From CAXXOK01 sp963675925 (GTDB lineage Bacteria; Bacillota; Clostridia; Christensenellales; Aristaeellaceae), in NCBI GenBank assembly GCA_963675925.2, contig CAXXIB010000004.1, positions 1,364,001 through 1,428,000 of the forward strand: DNA of 64,000 nt. The letters are read 5' to 3'. A model generated the notes under the pieces. It did not search any database and was not told where the DNA came from. It saw only the letters and a list, made by a program, of their open reading frames with translations. Every line of letters starts with the position of its first letter. Position 1 is the first letter of the stretch. Below, in pieces: positions 52,048 through 60,981 of this stretch. Both the position numbers and the translations under genes were made by a program.

Positions 52048-53004
52048 ATGCGGGAACCTGCGGCCATAGGACAGATCTTTGGCATTAATATATACCCATA
52101 TGGTATCGGCGTCGTTGTTTCGGTGCTGCTGGCCTGTTTGCTGCTGACCTGGCTATGGAAGCGCGAGGGTCAGGCGCTGCTTGGACTGCGGTTTATGCTG
52201 TTTGCGATTCCGCTGTGCCTGCTGTTTGCTCGCGTAGCCTACATCCTGATTCGCTTGAATTTTATCAAGGTGGATTTTGCCGGAGAGTTTGTCTACCGGC
52301 TTGATTTCGGTGGGTACGCGCTCATCGGCGGCGTTGCGGGCTTCTGGCTTGCGGCGTGGATTTTTGCGCACGTTGTAAAGTTGCCATTTGACAAAATCGT
52401 CGATGTGTCTTCACCTGCCGCGCTACTGGTGCTGGCCGGGGTGCGGATATCGGAAGTATTTACCACCTCCGGCATCGGGGGATATGTGGATAATGAAGCG
52501 CTGCAGTGGTTCCCGCTGGCGGTACAGAATGCCTACGGGGAATATGTTGCTCCGATCTTCTTCTGGGAAGCGCTTGCTGCGCTATTGCTGTGCTTTGGGC
52601 TGATCCGCTGGATGCAGAAATCGAAACGACCGCGTGGCGATGCAGCTCTGCTAGCGATGCTGATTTTCGGCGGTACGCAGATTCTGCTGGAGAGCCTCCG
52701 CGCCGACGACCTGCTGCGTTTTGGGTTCGTACGCGTCAATCAGCTGTTTTGCGTGGGACTGGTACTGCTTCCCATCACCCGATGGGCCCGCCGTGGAAAG
52801 CTTTCGCGCATGGGATGGGCGGCACTAGGCCTGAGCGCTGTAGTGAGCGTTATGCTGCTGGCGTTGGTGGAATTTGGTTTGGATAAATCCCCGATCGAAA
52901 ACTGGATTTTATATTTGGTGATGACTTTGGCCATTCTTGCACAGATTTCCGCAGGAATTCTTCTGCGTAGAAAAGCTGCCAACGTAAGCAAAACAAACGA
53001 ATAG
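52048..53004 (+). CDS. Divergent Lgt-like membrane protein
   Basis: 318 residues with seven or eight helices. It resembles prolipoprotein diacylglyceryl transferase: NIYPYGIGVVVSVLLACLL, VRISEVFTTSGIGGYVDNE, PIFFWEALAALLL, and LLESLRADDLLRFGFVRVNQ. In true Lgt the motif AIHGG carries a catalytic His; here the position reads ALIGG, so normal activity is doubtful. It may be a family member with another lipid substrate. AGGAG precedes ATG 52048. A genuine lgt gene is not in the window. Confidence 0.65.
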   Translation: MREPAAIGQIFGINIYPYGIGVVVSVLLACLLLTWLWKREGQALLGLRFMLFAIPLCLLFARVAYILIRLNFIKVDFAGEFVYRLDFGGYALIGGVAGFWLAAWIFAHVVKLPFDKIVDVSSPAALLVLAGVRISEVFTTSGIGGYVDNEALQWFPLAVQNAYGEYVAPIFFWEALAALLLCFGLIRWMQKSKRPRGDAALLAMLIFGGTQILLESLRADDLLRFGFVRVNQLFCVGLVLLPITRWARRGKLSRMGWAALGLSAVVSVMLLALVEFGLDKSPIENWILYLVMTLAILAQISAGILLRRKAANVSKTNE

Positions 53005-53030
53005 AAAAGGGTAGTAAACGATAGAAAAAT

Positions 53031-53068
53031 AGTATCGCCGCGAACTGAATTCAGTCCGCGGCGATACT
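53031..53068 (-). terminator. Terminator of tRNA-Lys
   Basis: A 12-bp stem AGTATCGCCGCG / CGCGGCGATACT, extended by an ACTGA/TCAGT pair, followed on the minus strand by ATTTTT. It shares the CGCCGCGAA...AGTCCGC core with the terminator of the tRNA cluster at 15.4 kb. Confidence 0.9.
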
Positions 53069-53072
53069 GTTT

Positions 53073-53148
53073 TGGTGATCCATCGGCGACTCGAACGCCG
53101 GACACCCTGATTAAAAGTCAGGTGCTCTACCAACTGAGCTAATGGATC
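53073..53148 (-). tRNA. tRNA-Lys (anticodon TTT)
   Basis: 76 bases with encoded CCA. The minus-strand sequence starts GATCCATTAGCTCAGTTGG. The anticodon arm CCTGA-CTTTTAA-TCAGG gives TTT, and the T arm has GGCGTTCGAGTCGCC. Acceptor GATCCAT pairs with ATGGATC. Confidence 0.95.
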
Positions 53149-53318
53149 ATTCGCTGTTAAACAGCAAAATGTATTATATCGTCAAGGCGGGTGTTTGTCA
53201 ATGCTTGTTTGCGCATTGTTTTGTGTAAAAGCATCCGGTGGCAAATTGCATTCCCAATCGCTTTTTGGTATGATAAGAGCAATCATTCGCACTATGATCC
53301 AATAAGGAGGAAACCCCT

Positions 53319-54206
53319 ATGAGTGACTTTGTTTTAAGTTGCAGTTCAACAGCTGATCTCTCTCAGGAAGAATTCGACGCAAGAGGCATACAGTACATTT
53401 ATTTCCACTATTCCATTGACGGCGTGCAGATGAACGACGATCTTGGCAAAACCATGCCATTTGATACGTTCTACCAGCGCATGATCGACGGTGCCGAAAC
53501 CAGCACCTCGCAGATCAACGCCGACGAGTACTTCGAATACTGGGAAGGCTTTTTGGAAGACGGTAAGGACGTGCTGCACGTTACGCTGTCCTCCGGCATT
53601 TCCGGTTCGTATAACTCGGCGATTATCGCGCGCGATATGCTCAAAGAAAAATATCCGGATCGCACCGTGCGCGTGGTAGATAGCCTAGCGGCATCGTCCG
53701 GTTACGGACTGTTGATGGATCAGCTGGCAGACCTGCGGGACGCGGGCAAGACCGTGGACGAAGCGGCTGACTGGGCGGAGGAACACAAGCTGGAACTCCA
53801 GCACTGGTTCTTCTCTACGGACTTAACGTTCTTCATCAAAGGCGGCAGGGTATCCAAAACGGCTGGGTTTGTCGGCACGCTGATGAAAATTTGCCCCGTG
53901 ATGAACTTGGATGTTGAAGGTAAAATAGTGCCGCGCGCCAAGGTGCGTTCCAAGCATAAGGTTATTAAGGATATGGTCGACCGTATGGTGGACAATGCCA
54001 AGGACGGCAAGAACTATTCTGGTAAGTGTTACCTGTCCCATTCCTACTGCCTGGATGATGCCAAGGCCGTTGCAGAGCTGATCAAAGCGACATTCCCCAA
54101 GCTAAACGGCGAACCTGTGATACACGATATCGGCACCACCATCGGCAGCCATACGGGCCCGGGCACGGTGGCACTGTTCTTCTGGGGACAGGAGCGCATC
54201 GATTAG
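53319..54206 (+). CDS. DegV family fatty-acid-binding protein
   Basis: 295 residues. Conserved parts are VLSCSSTADLSQEEFDARGI, YQRMIDGAETSTSQINADEY, LSSGISGSYNSAIIA, and KGGRVSKTAGFVGTLM, with a C-terminal IGSHTGPGTVALFFWG. In Firmicutes these proteins bind fatty acids (FakB) and present them to the kinase FakA. The kinase gene is not in view. GGAGG precedes ATG 53319. A single-gene transcript. Confidence 0.92.
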   Translation: MSDFVLSCSSTADLSQEEFDARGIQYIYFHYSIDGVQMNDDLGKTMPFDTFYQRMIDGAETSTSQINADEYFEYWEGFLEDGKDVLHVTLSSGISGSYNSAIIARDMLKEKYPDRTVRVVDSLAASSGYGLLMDQLADLRDAGKTVDEAADWAEEHKLELQHWFFSTDLTFFIKGGRVSKTAGFVGTLMKICPVMNLDVEGKIVPRAKVRSKHKVIKDMVDRMVDNAKDGKNYSGKCYLSHSYCLDDAKAVAELIKATFPKLNGEPVIHDIGTTIGSHTGPGTVALFFWGQERID

Positions 54207-54307
54207 ATCGTCCTCTGTATAAACCAACTCTTAAGAACATTGCAATCAAGCAACAGGCATGCTAGCGCACACCCTAGTGCGCGATGGGTGCAACGTTACC
54301 AAAGAAC

Positions 54308-54346
54308 CTCCACGGGAACGTATTCCCGTGGAGATTCTGTTTTTTT
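54308..54346 (+). terminator. Terminator of the degV gene
   Basis: Stem CTCCACGGGAA / TTCCCGTGGAG with loop CGTA, then ATTCTG and seven T. Confidence 0.9.
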
Positions 54347-54562
54347 GGCTGTTTTGCTGCAACCCATCATCCATTCTCGGCAGTGTAAAGGACCGAACAA
54401 TAGGGCAGCGAAACGCTGGTCAGTGCGCGGTATTGGCCGCTGATAAGTATTGGTTTTCCGGCGATTGGGCAGGCGGTTTTGCGGGCTTTACCCTCCGCAT
54501 TTGCTACCCTGTGACAAAGAAAATAACCCTGTTTTCTGTTAGGACAAAGTTTCCAAAAGGTA
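54347..54562. other. Intergenic region before the sugar ABC operon
   Basis: About 215 bases without a gene that I can support, lying between the degV terminator and the ABC operon promoter. No hairpin, operator or repeat stands out. Confidence 0.4.
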
Positions 54563-54592
54563 TTGACAATGATCATCACGGTACCCTATACT
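54563..54592 (+). promoter_or_regulatory. Promoter of the sugar ABC transporter operon
   Basis: TTGACA (54563-54568), 18 bases, then TATACT (54587-54592), with about 120 bases of leader to the first gene. Confidence 0.7.
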
Positions 54593-54721
54593 AAAAATAG
54601 TTAATGAAGAATACGATTCATTTCCATGAGGTTTATCCCGCGTGATATACTAATATATCAGGATGTGTGCACGAGCACATTTCTTGGATACTTGAATACC
54701 ATAGCATAAGCGAGGGACACA

Positions 54722-55672
54722 ATGACAGCTGAAGCGCGAACACAGCGGACACTCTCACGGCATAGGTCGCGGATATTTTTGAAGCGGTACTGGATGCTTT
54801 ATGCAATGCTCCTGTTACCGTTGGCTTATTTTCTTATCTTTAAGTATATCCCGATGACCTATATTCAGGTTGCGTTTAAAAAGTTTTCCATCACCAAGAG
54901 TGCATGGGAGATGGAATGGGCTAAGAATAACGGGTTTGAGTATTTTATCAAAGCGTTCTCTAACCGCGATTTCCTTTATGCCGTTCGCAACACCTTGACA
55001 CTCAACGTGCTGGGGCTGGTATTCGGGTTCCCGGCACCCATCATTTTAGCCCTGGTGCTGAACGAACTGCCGTATCCGCGCTTCAAGCGCATTACCCAAA
55101 CGGTTGCGTACATGCCGCATTTCCTGTCCTGGATTATTATTTCCGGCCTTGCACTGCAGCTGCTGGCGACCCGTTTCGGCCTTGTAAACATCGTACTGCG
55201 CAATATGGGGCTGGAGGCGATCCAGTTCCTGGACAAGCCCGTCAACTGGGTATGGACTTATGTATTTCTGGGAATCTGGCAATCGGTTGGCTGGAATACC
55301 ATTATTTATCTTGCCGCGCTGACGGGCATCAACCCGGAGCTGTATGAAGCAGCCGCTGTCGACGGTGCAACCCGCATGCGTAAGATCTGGCACATTACCT
55401 TGCCGGGTCTGCGGCCTACGATTATCATCCTGCTTATTTTAAGCCTTGGGCAAATTATCGGTACGGAGTTTGACCGACCGTATGCCCTAACCAATACGCT
55501 GGTTACAAGCGTATCCAACGTATTGTCCATCTTTGTGTATAATTACGGCATTAAAGGTACGCAGCAATCGCTGGCGACAGCCGTTGGTTTCTTCCAATCG
55601 GTTATCGGCGTTATTTTCCTGGTCAGCGCAAACCTCATTGCCCGGCGTTTTGACGAACGTGGCTTGTGGTAA
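54722..55672 (+). CDS. Sugar ABC transporter permease (LplB family)
   Basis: 316 residues with six helices (YAMLLLPLAYFLIFKYIPM is the first). The EAA loop is ELYEAAAVDGATRMRKIWHI, followed by TLPGLRPT. The N-terminal YFLIFKYIPMTYIQVAFKKF is typical of LplB/YtcP-type oligosaccharide transporters. It pairs with the next permease and the binding protein at 56622. No ATPase gene is present in this operon, as is usual for this group, which shares MsmK/UgpC-like ATPases encoded elsewhere. Confidence 0.93.
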   Translation: MTAEARTQRTLSRHRSRIFLKRYWMLYAMLLLPLAYFLIFKYIPMTYIQVAFKKFSITKSAWEMEWAKNNGFEYFIKAFSNRDFLYAVRNTLTLNVLGLVFGFPAPIILALVLNELPYPRFKRITQTVAYMPHFLSWIIISGLALQLLATRFGLVNIVLRNMGLEAIQFLDKPVNWVWTYVFLGIWQSVGWNTIIYLAALTGINPELYEAAAVDGATRMRKIWHITLPGLRPTIIILLILSLGQIIGTEFDRPYALTNTLVTSVSNVLSIFVYNYGIKGTQQSLATAVGFFQSVIGVIFLVSANLIARRFDERGLW

Positions 55673-55686
55673 GGGGGGAATGAAGA

Positions 55687-56559
55687 ATGGTTAAGTCAAA
55701 GAATTCCAAAACAGGCGACTATATTGCAGTCATCATCTGCGTATTCCTGATTCTGATCTGTTTCCTGCCGGTATGGAACGTGTTTGTACGCTCCCTTTCT
55801 TCCCCGGCAGCGTTGATTCAAGGGGATGTATACCTTTGGCCCAAGGAACTGGACTTTACAGCCTACTCCCTGGTCCTCAAGGACGCAGCCTATACCTGGG
55901 CACTGGCCTGGACGGCCATGCTGACCATAGGATGTACGATTCTTTCCATGGTGCTGACGACCTTGTGCGCATTTCCGCTGGTATTTGACCAGCTCAAGGG
56001 CCGCAAGCTGATCAACGGACTGATTCTGGTTACGATGTATTTTAACGCCGGTACCATACCCAGCTACCTGCTGTTTAAAAACCTGAACCTGATCAACAGC
56101 CCGCTGGTCATGGTGCTGCCGTTCAGCCTGAGCGTGTTCAACATGATTATCATGCGTACGTTCTTGCAGAACATCCCCGTCAGCCTGCGCGAGTCTGCGG
56201 AAATCGACGGCGCAAACCCCTTTAAGATTTTGTTTTCCATCTATCTGCCGCTATCCACATCAGTGATTGCAACGCTGTCGCTGTTCTATGCCGTTGGCCG
56301 CTGGAACGGGTACTCCGATGCCCTGATGTTTATGAACCGTAATAAAACCTTTTATCCCATTCAGCTGCTCTTGTACTTTATTATCCAAAGCAAGGACAGT
56401 GTGGACGCCGCAACGCAGGAAGGCTTTTCATCGCCCGGAGCGTCGGATGCGATTAAGGCCGCAACCGTTATGATTGCAACCATCCCGATTTTGATGGTCT
56501 ATCCCTGGCTGCAGCGCTTTTTCATCCACGGGGTTACCCTGGGCGCGATGAAAGGCTGA
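55687..56559 (+). CDS. Sugar ABC transporter permease (LplC/YtcP family)
   Basis: 290 residues with six helices, beginning YIAVIICVFLILICFLPVWN. The EAA loop is LRESAEIDGANPFKILFSI, then YLPLSTSVIATLSLFYAVGR and NGYSDALMFMN. The PAALIQGDVYLWPKELDFTAY segment is characteristic. It begins 15 bases after the LplB stop, with a GGGGGGAA ribosome-binding site. Confidence 0.93.
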   Translation: MVKSKNSKTGDYIAVIICVFLILICFLPVWNVFVRSLSSPAALIQGDVYLWPKELDFTAYSLVLKDAAYTWALAWTAMLTIGCTILSMVLTTLCAFPLVFDQLKGRKLINGLILVTMYFNAGTIPSYLLFKNLNLINSPLVMVLPFSLSVFNMIIMRTFLQNIPVSLRESAEIDGANPFKILFSIYLPLSTSVIATLSLFYAVGRWNGYSDALMFMNRNKTFYPIQLLLYFIIQSKDSVDAATQEGFSSPGASDAIKAATVMIATIPILMVYPWLQRFFIHGVTLGAMKG

Positions 56560-56621
56560 GTTTGATACCCAACACACCTTGATGAGGTTGTGTTTATGGT
56601 AAAATAAAAGGAGGGAAACCT

Positions 56622-58226
56622 ATGAAGAAACTGCTTGCGTTACTCTTAAGCACTCTGTTGATCGTTTCCGTAATGGCACCGATCGCATTGGCGGCTGACG
56701 ATGGATTTGTTGATGGCAAATTCACGGACACGCGTACCATCACGGTCGAAATCTTTGACCGTAATACCGAGGGTTCGGTCGTGGATGACAATGCGTTCAC
56801 CGATTTCATTAAGGAAAGCATGCTCGAACAATACAACGTCGAAGTTGTATTCCAGCCCACCCCGCGCTGGACGGAAGGCGACGACATTGCCAATTATCTG
56901 GCTGCCGGTACCGCTTCCGATATCAGCTACACCTACAATGATGGTGCAATTCACACCTATTACCAGCAGGATGCAGTGCTCGACCTCCAGCCCTTGCTGG
57001 ACGAGTACAAAGACCTGCTCCCCGACCTGTACGAGTTCCTGGGAAGCAACCTGACCTGGAAAACCGATCCTTACACGGGCGAGACTGAGTGCATTGTGGC
57101 GCGTCGTATGAACGTTGCCCGCATCAACACCTTCGTTCGCAAGGACTGGCTTGACAAGCTCGGTATGGAAGTACCCACCACCACGCAGGAATTTGAAGAC
57201 ATGCTCTATGCCTTCAAAGAGAATGCGGAACTCCTGCTTGGCGATGACGCCGACAAGATGATTCCCTACTCCATGACGGACGATGTGGGCTGGAGAGCCA
57301 ACAACATCCTGTATTCCTTCGTGCCCGATGAGTACACCACCGATAAGTACAACTACCTCTACAGCGATGATCGCCAGTTCCTGCTGCCCGGCGTGAAAGA
57401 AGCCGTGCGGATGCTGAACAAATGGTACAACGACGGCCTGATTCTTCAGGACTTCTCGCTGTACGCTGCCGGCGATGCAACCGAGTACAACCTGCTGAAA
57501 GCCGGTTATGTCGGCGCTGTTGAAGTCAACTGGGACGATGTTTACCGCAATGCGGAAGAAAGCGTCCACTATATGCTCCAGCAGGCACAGGGCGAAGACG
57601 CTGTCTTTATCCCCGTGGATCCGTTCAAAAACGATGCCGGCCTGACCAAGAAGGTCAACTACTCGGCTAATGACCGCTGGATCTTCTTCCCCTCGACCAA
57701 CACCGAGCCTCTGGCCTCGCTGCTCTACCTGAACTGGATGGCGAAGTTTGAAAACCGCTTCTTCCTCCAGACTGGCGCAGAAGGCATCAACCACGAGTAC
57801 ACCGAAGACGGCACCCTGAAGGCAATCGCGCCTGAGAGCGGCCGCTATAAGATGTCATCCTCCAACAACATCGACACCACCATGATCATCAACGGTCTGG
57901 ACCTGGGCGATGTGGATAAGACGTCTGCGTCGATGGCACTTGGCTATGCGTATGTTGCGCCGGAGCTGATTAAAGATGCGTTCGCACTTGCGCTGACCAA
58001 TGGCGTTTCCTACGGAAACATCAACCTTGGCGCTGTGGAAGCTGAAGAAGGCATCACTACCGTACTGGCCGACAAACGCGATGTCATCCTCAATGTTGCA
58101 ATCAATGCAGCAGTGGAAGACTTTGACGCTGTTTGGGATGCCGGCATGGAAGACTATATGGCTTCCGGCGGACAGGCAATTCAAGACGAGCGCATGGAAA
58201 AATATCAGGCGGCTTTCGGCGAATAA
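56622..58226 (+). CDS. Extracellular sugar-binding protein (LplA-like), no lipobox
   Basis: 534 residues. An N-terminal signal (KKLLALLLSTLLIVSVMAPIALA) ends in ALA-ADDG with no cysteine, so it would be secreted and not lipid-anchored, which is unusual for a monoderm binding protein. The body has the family-1 fold (TITVEIFDRNTEGSV, TASDISYTYNDGA, VNYSANDRWIFFPSTNTEPL). It follows the two permeases, so it is the substrate receptor. The fragment at 1-578 is of the same family. Confidence 0.88.
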   Translation: MKKLLALLLSTLLIVSVMAPIALAADDGFVDGKFTDTRTITVEIFDRNTEGSVVDDNAFTDFIKESMLEQYNVEVVFQPTPRWTEGDDIANYLAAGTASDISYTYNDGAIHTYYQQDAVLDLQPLLDEYKDLLPDLYEFLGSNLTWKTDPYTGETECIVARRMNVARINTFVRKDWLDKLGMEVPTTTQEFEDMLYAFKENAELLLGDDADKMIPYSMTDDVGWRANNILYSFVPDEYTTDKYNYLYSDDRQFLLPGVKEAVRMLNKWYNDGLILQDFSLYAAGDATEYNLLKAGYVGAVEVNWDDVYRNAEESVHYMLQQAQGEDAVFIPVDPFKNDAGLTKKVNYSANDRWIFFPSTNTEPLASLLYLNWMAKFENRFFLQTGAEGINHEYTEDGTLKAIAPESGRYKMSSSNNIDTTMIINGLDLGDVDKTSASMALGYAYVAPELIKDAFALALTNGVSYGNINLGAVEAEEGITTVLADKRDVILNVAINAAVEDFDAVWDAGMEDYMASGGQAIQDERMEKYQAAFGE

Positions 58227-58270
58227 GCTGAAACGCTTGCGATAAAGCATCGCTCATTCACAACGACTAC

Positions 58271-58302
58271 AAGAAGCCGCTTGCCTAGGCAAGCGGCTTC
58301 TT
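58271..58302 (+). terminator. Terminator of the sugar ABC operon
   Basis: Stem GAAGCCGCTTGCC / GGCAAGCGGCTTC with loop TA, followed by TTCTTG. Confidence 0.8.
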
Positions 58303-58322
58303 CTTGTATGAAACAGTGTAGA

Positions 58323-58685
58323 TTACGATTTCGCCTGATCCTTAGCGGCGCAATACAACGCGATGTCTTGAATCAGTTCCTTTGGCAGGGGTTGGTCATA
58401 TGGCAGATGAATCGCGCCCTTGGATGTTTGGTATGCCTTGAGCCGATCCTGAAAGTGCTCAATGGCCTCTGGCCCGGGGTAAAGCCCTAGATGGGATTGA
58501 TACGCCGCAAAATGCACGATATAGGAATGCCCTTTGTAGGATGGCATACCCCAGGCAATTAGCTCTTGCGCGTCGGGGAGTACGGCACGGATGATAGCGC
58601 GCATCTCTTGCAGTATAGGCTGCTGCGCTACAGGCTTTTGGGCCAGATAGGCATCCACGCTGCGCGGTTTATCGCTGGTATCCAT
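58323..58685 (-). CDS. DUF1801 (YdhG-like) domain protein
   Basis: 120 residues. QEMRAIIRAVLPDAQELIAWGMPSYKGHSYIVHFAAYQSHLGLYPGP is a complete DUF1801 segment (split here: PDAQELIAWGMPSYKGH and LGLYPGPEAIEHFQ). The family includes proteins proposed as iron chaperones in Bacilli; the role here is uncertain. It is downstream of thrS on the same strand. Confidence 0.88.
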   Translation of the reverse strand: MDTSDKPRSVDAYLAQKPVAQQPILQEMRAIIRAVLPDAQELIAWGMPSYKGHSYIVHFAAYQSHLGLYPGPEAIEHFQDRLKAYQTSKGAIHLPYDQPLPKELIQDIALYCAAKDQAKS

Positions 58686-58697
58686 AGCGGGGTCCTC

Positions 58698-60638
58698 TTA
58701 GTCGATGGTTTTATCATCGTTGAGCTTCTTGACCATGGCAACAGCCTCGCTATAGGGCATGGTACCCAGATTATCGCCCTTGCGGTTGCGAATGGTTACG
58801 GTGCTGTTTTCCGCTTCGCGGTCGCCCAGTACAAACATGTACGGAATCTTTTGCAGCTGCGCTTCACGAATCTTGAAGCCGATTTTCTCATTACGCAGAT
58901 CCAGTTCGCAGCGCAGGTTCTGGTCCAGCAGCATCTGCTGGAGCTGCTTGGCGGCGTCATCGGCGCGGTTGGTAATGGTCAGCACTTTTACCTGCACCGG
59001 CGCAAGCCAGGTGGGGAAGGCACCGGCGTATTTTTCAATCAGCAGCGCCAGGGTGCGCTCGTAGCAACCCACGGAGGTGCGGTGAATAATGAAGGGCATT
59101 TTTTTCTGGCCGTCGGAATCGGTATACTCCATACCAAATTTCTGGGCAAGCAGAATGTCGATCTGAATGGTGATCAGCGTGTCTTCCTTGCCGAACACAT
59201 TCTTAATCTGAATGTCGAGCTTGGGGCCGTAGAAGGCTGCTTCGTCCTTGGCGACGTGGTAGTCGATGCCGATGTCGTCGAGAATGGTTTTCATGGCGGA
59301 CTGGGCATACTCCCACTGGTCGGGCGTGCCTTCGTACTTTTCGGTGTTGGCGGGGTCCCACTGGGAGAACTGGAAGGAACAATCTTCCTTCAAACCCAGG
59401 GTTTCCAGCATCATGTTTGCCAGTTCAAAGCAGCCGCGGAACTCGTCTTCCAGCTGGTCGGGGCGGATAATCAAGTGCGCCTCGGAAATGGTAAACTGCC
59501 TCACACGGATGAGTCCGTGCATCTCGCCGGAGTCTTCATTGCGGAACAAGGTTGACGTTTCACCAAGCCGCATGGGCAAATCGCGGTAGGAGCGCGAACG
59601 GTTCAGGTACGCCTGATATTGGAAGGGGCAGGTCATGGGGCGCAGGGCGAAGCATTCCTTGGTTTCATCGTCCGGGTCGCCCAGTATGAACATACCATCG
59701 CGGTAGTGGTCCCAGTGACCGGAGATTTTATACAGCTCGCGTTTGGCTAAAAGCGGGGTCTTGGTGCGCAGATAGCCCCATTTGGTTTCGGTGTCTTCCA
59801 CCCAGCGTTGCAGGGTTTGGATGATGACCGTGCCCTTGGGCAGCATGATCGGGAGCCCCTGGCCGATAACATCCACCGTGGTGAACAGCTCCAGATCGCG
59901 GCCCAGCTTGTTATGGTCGCGTTTTCGGGCTTCTTCCACCATTTCCAGGTGCTCACTCAGCGCTTGTTTGTTGGGGAAGCAGGTACCGTAGATGCGGGAG
60001 AGCATTTTGTTGTTTTCGTTGCCGCGCCAATACGCACCGGCAATCTGCGTCAGCTTGAAAGCCTTCAGGTAATTGAGGTTTGGCAGGTGAGGGCCGGCAC
60101 ACAGGTCCACAAAGTCACCCATCTGGTAAAAGGAGATAATGGCGTCCTCGGGCAGGTCTTCAATCAGCTCAACCTTGTAGGGCTGGTTTTTTTCTTTCAT
60201 CAGGGCGATGGCCTCCTGCCGCGGCAGGGTGAAGCGCTTGGGCCGCAGGGAGGAGCGCATCAGCTTGTCCATCGCCTTTTCAATGGCGGGCAGGTCGTCC
60301 GGCTTGAAGGGGGTTTCTACATCGAAATCGTAATAGAACCCGTTTTCAATGGCGGGGCCGATGGCGATTTTAGCATCGGGGTACAGCTGCAGCACTGCCA
60401 TGCTCATCAGATGGGAGCAGGAATGCCGGAATACCTTTTTCCCGTCCTCGTCTTCAAAGGTGACAGGGGTGATTACAGCGTCTGTCTCGATGGGCGAAAA
60501 CAGATCGGTCAAACTGCCATCTTCATGCCTGACGGCGTAGAAGGTCTTGAAATCCTCTGTAAACTCGGCCTTTAAGAGATCGCCTGCTGACGAACCCTGT
60601 GCTACCTCATACTCTTTTCCAAATACCTGTAATTTCAT
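58698..60638 (-). CDS. thrS: Threonyl-tRNA synthetase
   Basis: 646 residues. TGS domain (LQVFGKEYEVAQGSSAGDL), editing domain with HSCSHLMSMAVLQLYP and DLCAGPHLPNLN, class II catalytic core with TPLLAKRELYKISGHWDHY, LGETSTLFRNEDSGEMHGL and RVRQFTISEAH, and the C-terminal anticodon-binding domain. Zinc ligand Cys is in LRPMTCPFQYQAY. ATG 60638 follows GAGGACAAGGGT; the longer frame lies in the T-box terminator. Threonine limitation should induce it through the upstream T-box. Confidence 0.98.
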   Translation of the reverse strand: MKLQVFGKEYEVAQGSSAGDLLKAEFTEDFKTFYAVRHEDGSLTDLFSPIETDAVITPVTFEDEDGKKVFRHSCSHLMSMAVLQLYPDAKIAIGPAIENGFYYDFDVETPFKPDDLPAIEKAMDKLMRSSLRPKRFTLPRQEAIALMKEKNQPYKVELIEDLPEDAIISFYQMGDFVDLCAGPHLPNLNYLKAFKLTQIAGAYWRGNENNKMLSRIYGTCFPNKQALSEHLEMVEEARKRDHNKLGRDLELFTTVDVIGQGLPIMLPKGTVIIQTLQRWVEDTETKWGYLRTKTPLLAKRELYKISGHWDHYRDGMFILGDPDDETKECFALRPMTCPFQYQAYLNRSRSYRDLPMRLGETSTLFRNEDSGEMHGLIRVRQFTISEAHLIIRPDQLEDEFRGCFELANMMLETLGLKEDCSFQFSQWDPANTEKYEGTPDQWEYAQSAMKTILDDIGIDYHVAKDEAAFYGPKLDIQIKNVFGKEDTLITIQIDILLAQKFGMEYTDSDGQKKMPFIIHRTSVGCYERTLALLIEKYAGAFPTWLAPVQVKVLTITNRADDAAKQLQQMLLDQNLRCELDLRNEKIGFKIREAQLQKIPYMFVLGDREAENSTVTIRNRKGDNLGTMPYSEAVAMVKKLNDDKTID

Positions 60639-60656
60639 ACCCTTGTCCTCCCTGAT

Positions 60657-60887
60657 AATAAAATCCGCCCCCGCAATACTGCGGGGACGGACGAATATCG
60701 TTCGTGGTTCCACCCTGCTTGAGGCGAGCTTTCACTCGCTTCCGCTTTACATAGCCTTCTATCGGGGGCCGGTCGCATCGTCGGCGGGTGGTAACCAGTC
60801 TCCTGCAATTGCTTGTCGCTTTCAGCCAATGGCGGCAATCTCTTTGGCAACGCTTGGGAGCGGCGTATTCCGCGTCATACGGTGGAT
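60657..60887 (-). promoter_or_regulatory. T-box riboswitch upstream of thrS
   Basis: The conserved T-box AGGGTGGAACCACGA lies at 60702-60716 on the minus strand. The terminator stem CCGCCCCCGC / GCGGGGACGG (60665-60674 / 60681-60690) with a T-rich tail competes with it. A candidate specifier is ACC in GGTTACCACC (60787-60796); this fits threonine but the stem was not folded. Uncharged tRNA-Thr would prevent termination. Confidence 0.85.
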
Positions 60888-60893
60888 GCACAC

Positions 60894-60922
60894 AGCATAG
60901 CACTTGGGAATTGTGCTGTCAA
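60894..60922 (-). promoter_or_regulatory. Promoter of the T-box thrS transcript
   Basis: Minus strand TTGACA (60917-60922), 17 bases, TATGCT (60894-60899). Divergent from the promoter at 60946-60975, with 23 bases between the -35 boxes. Confidence 0.75.
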
Positions 60923-60945
60923 GCCCTGCTTTACAGCCAATGGGC

Positions 60946-60975
60946 TTGACCTTGGCGGCGGAATTGCTGTATACT
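60946..60975 (+). promoter_or_regulatory. Promoter of the mutS2 leader
   Basis: TTGACC (60946-60951), 18 bases, TATACT (60970-60975). Transcription would start near 60982, giving a leader of about 237 bases before the mutS2 ATG. Confidence 0.7.
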
Positions 60976-60981
60976 AACCGT

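Noticed and set aside
54367..54579. Minus-strand 70-codon frame before the sugar ABC operon
   Set aside because: No ribosome-binding site, no recognisable domain and no conserved neighbour.
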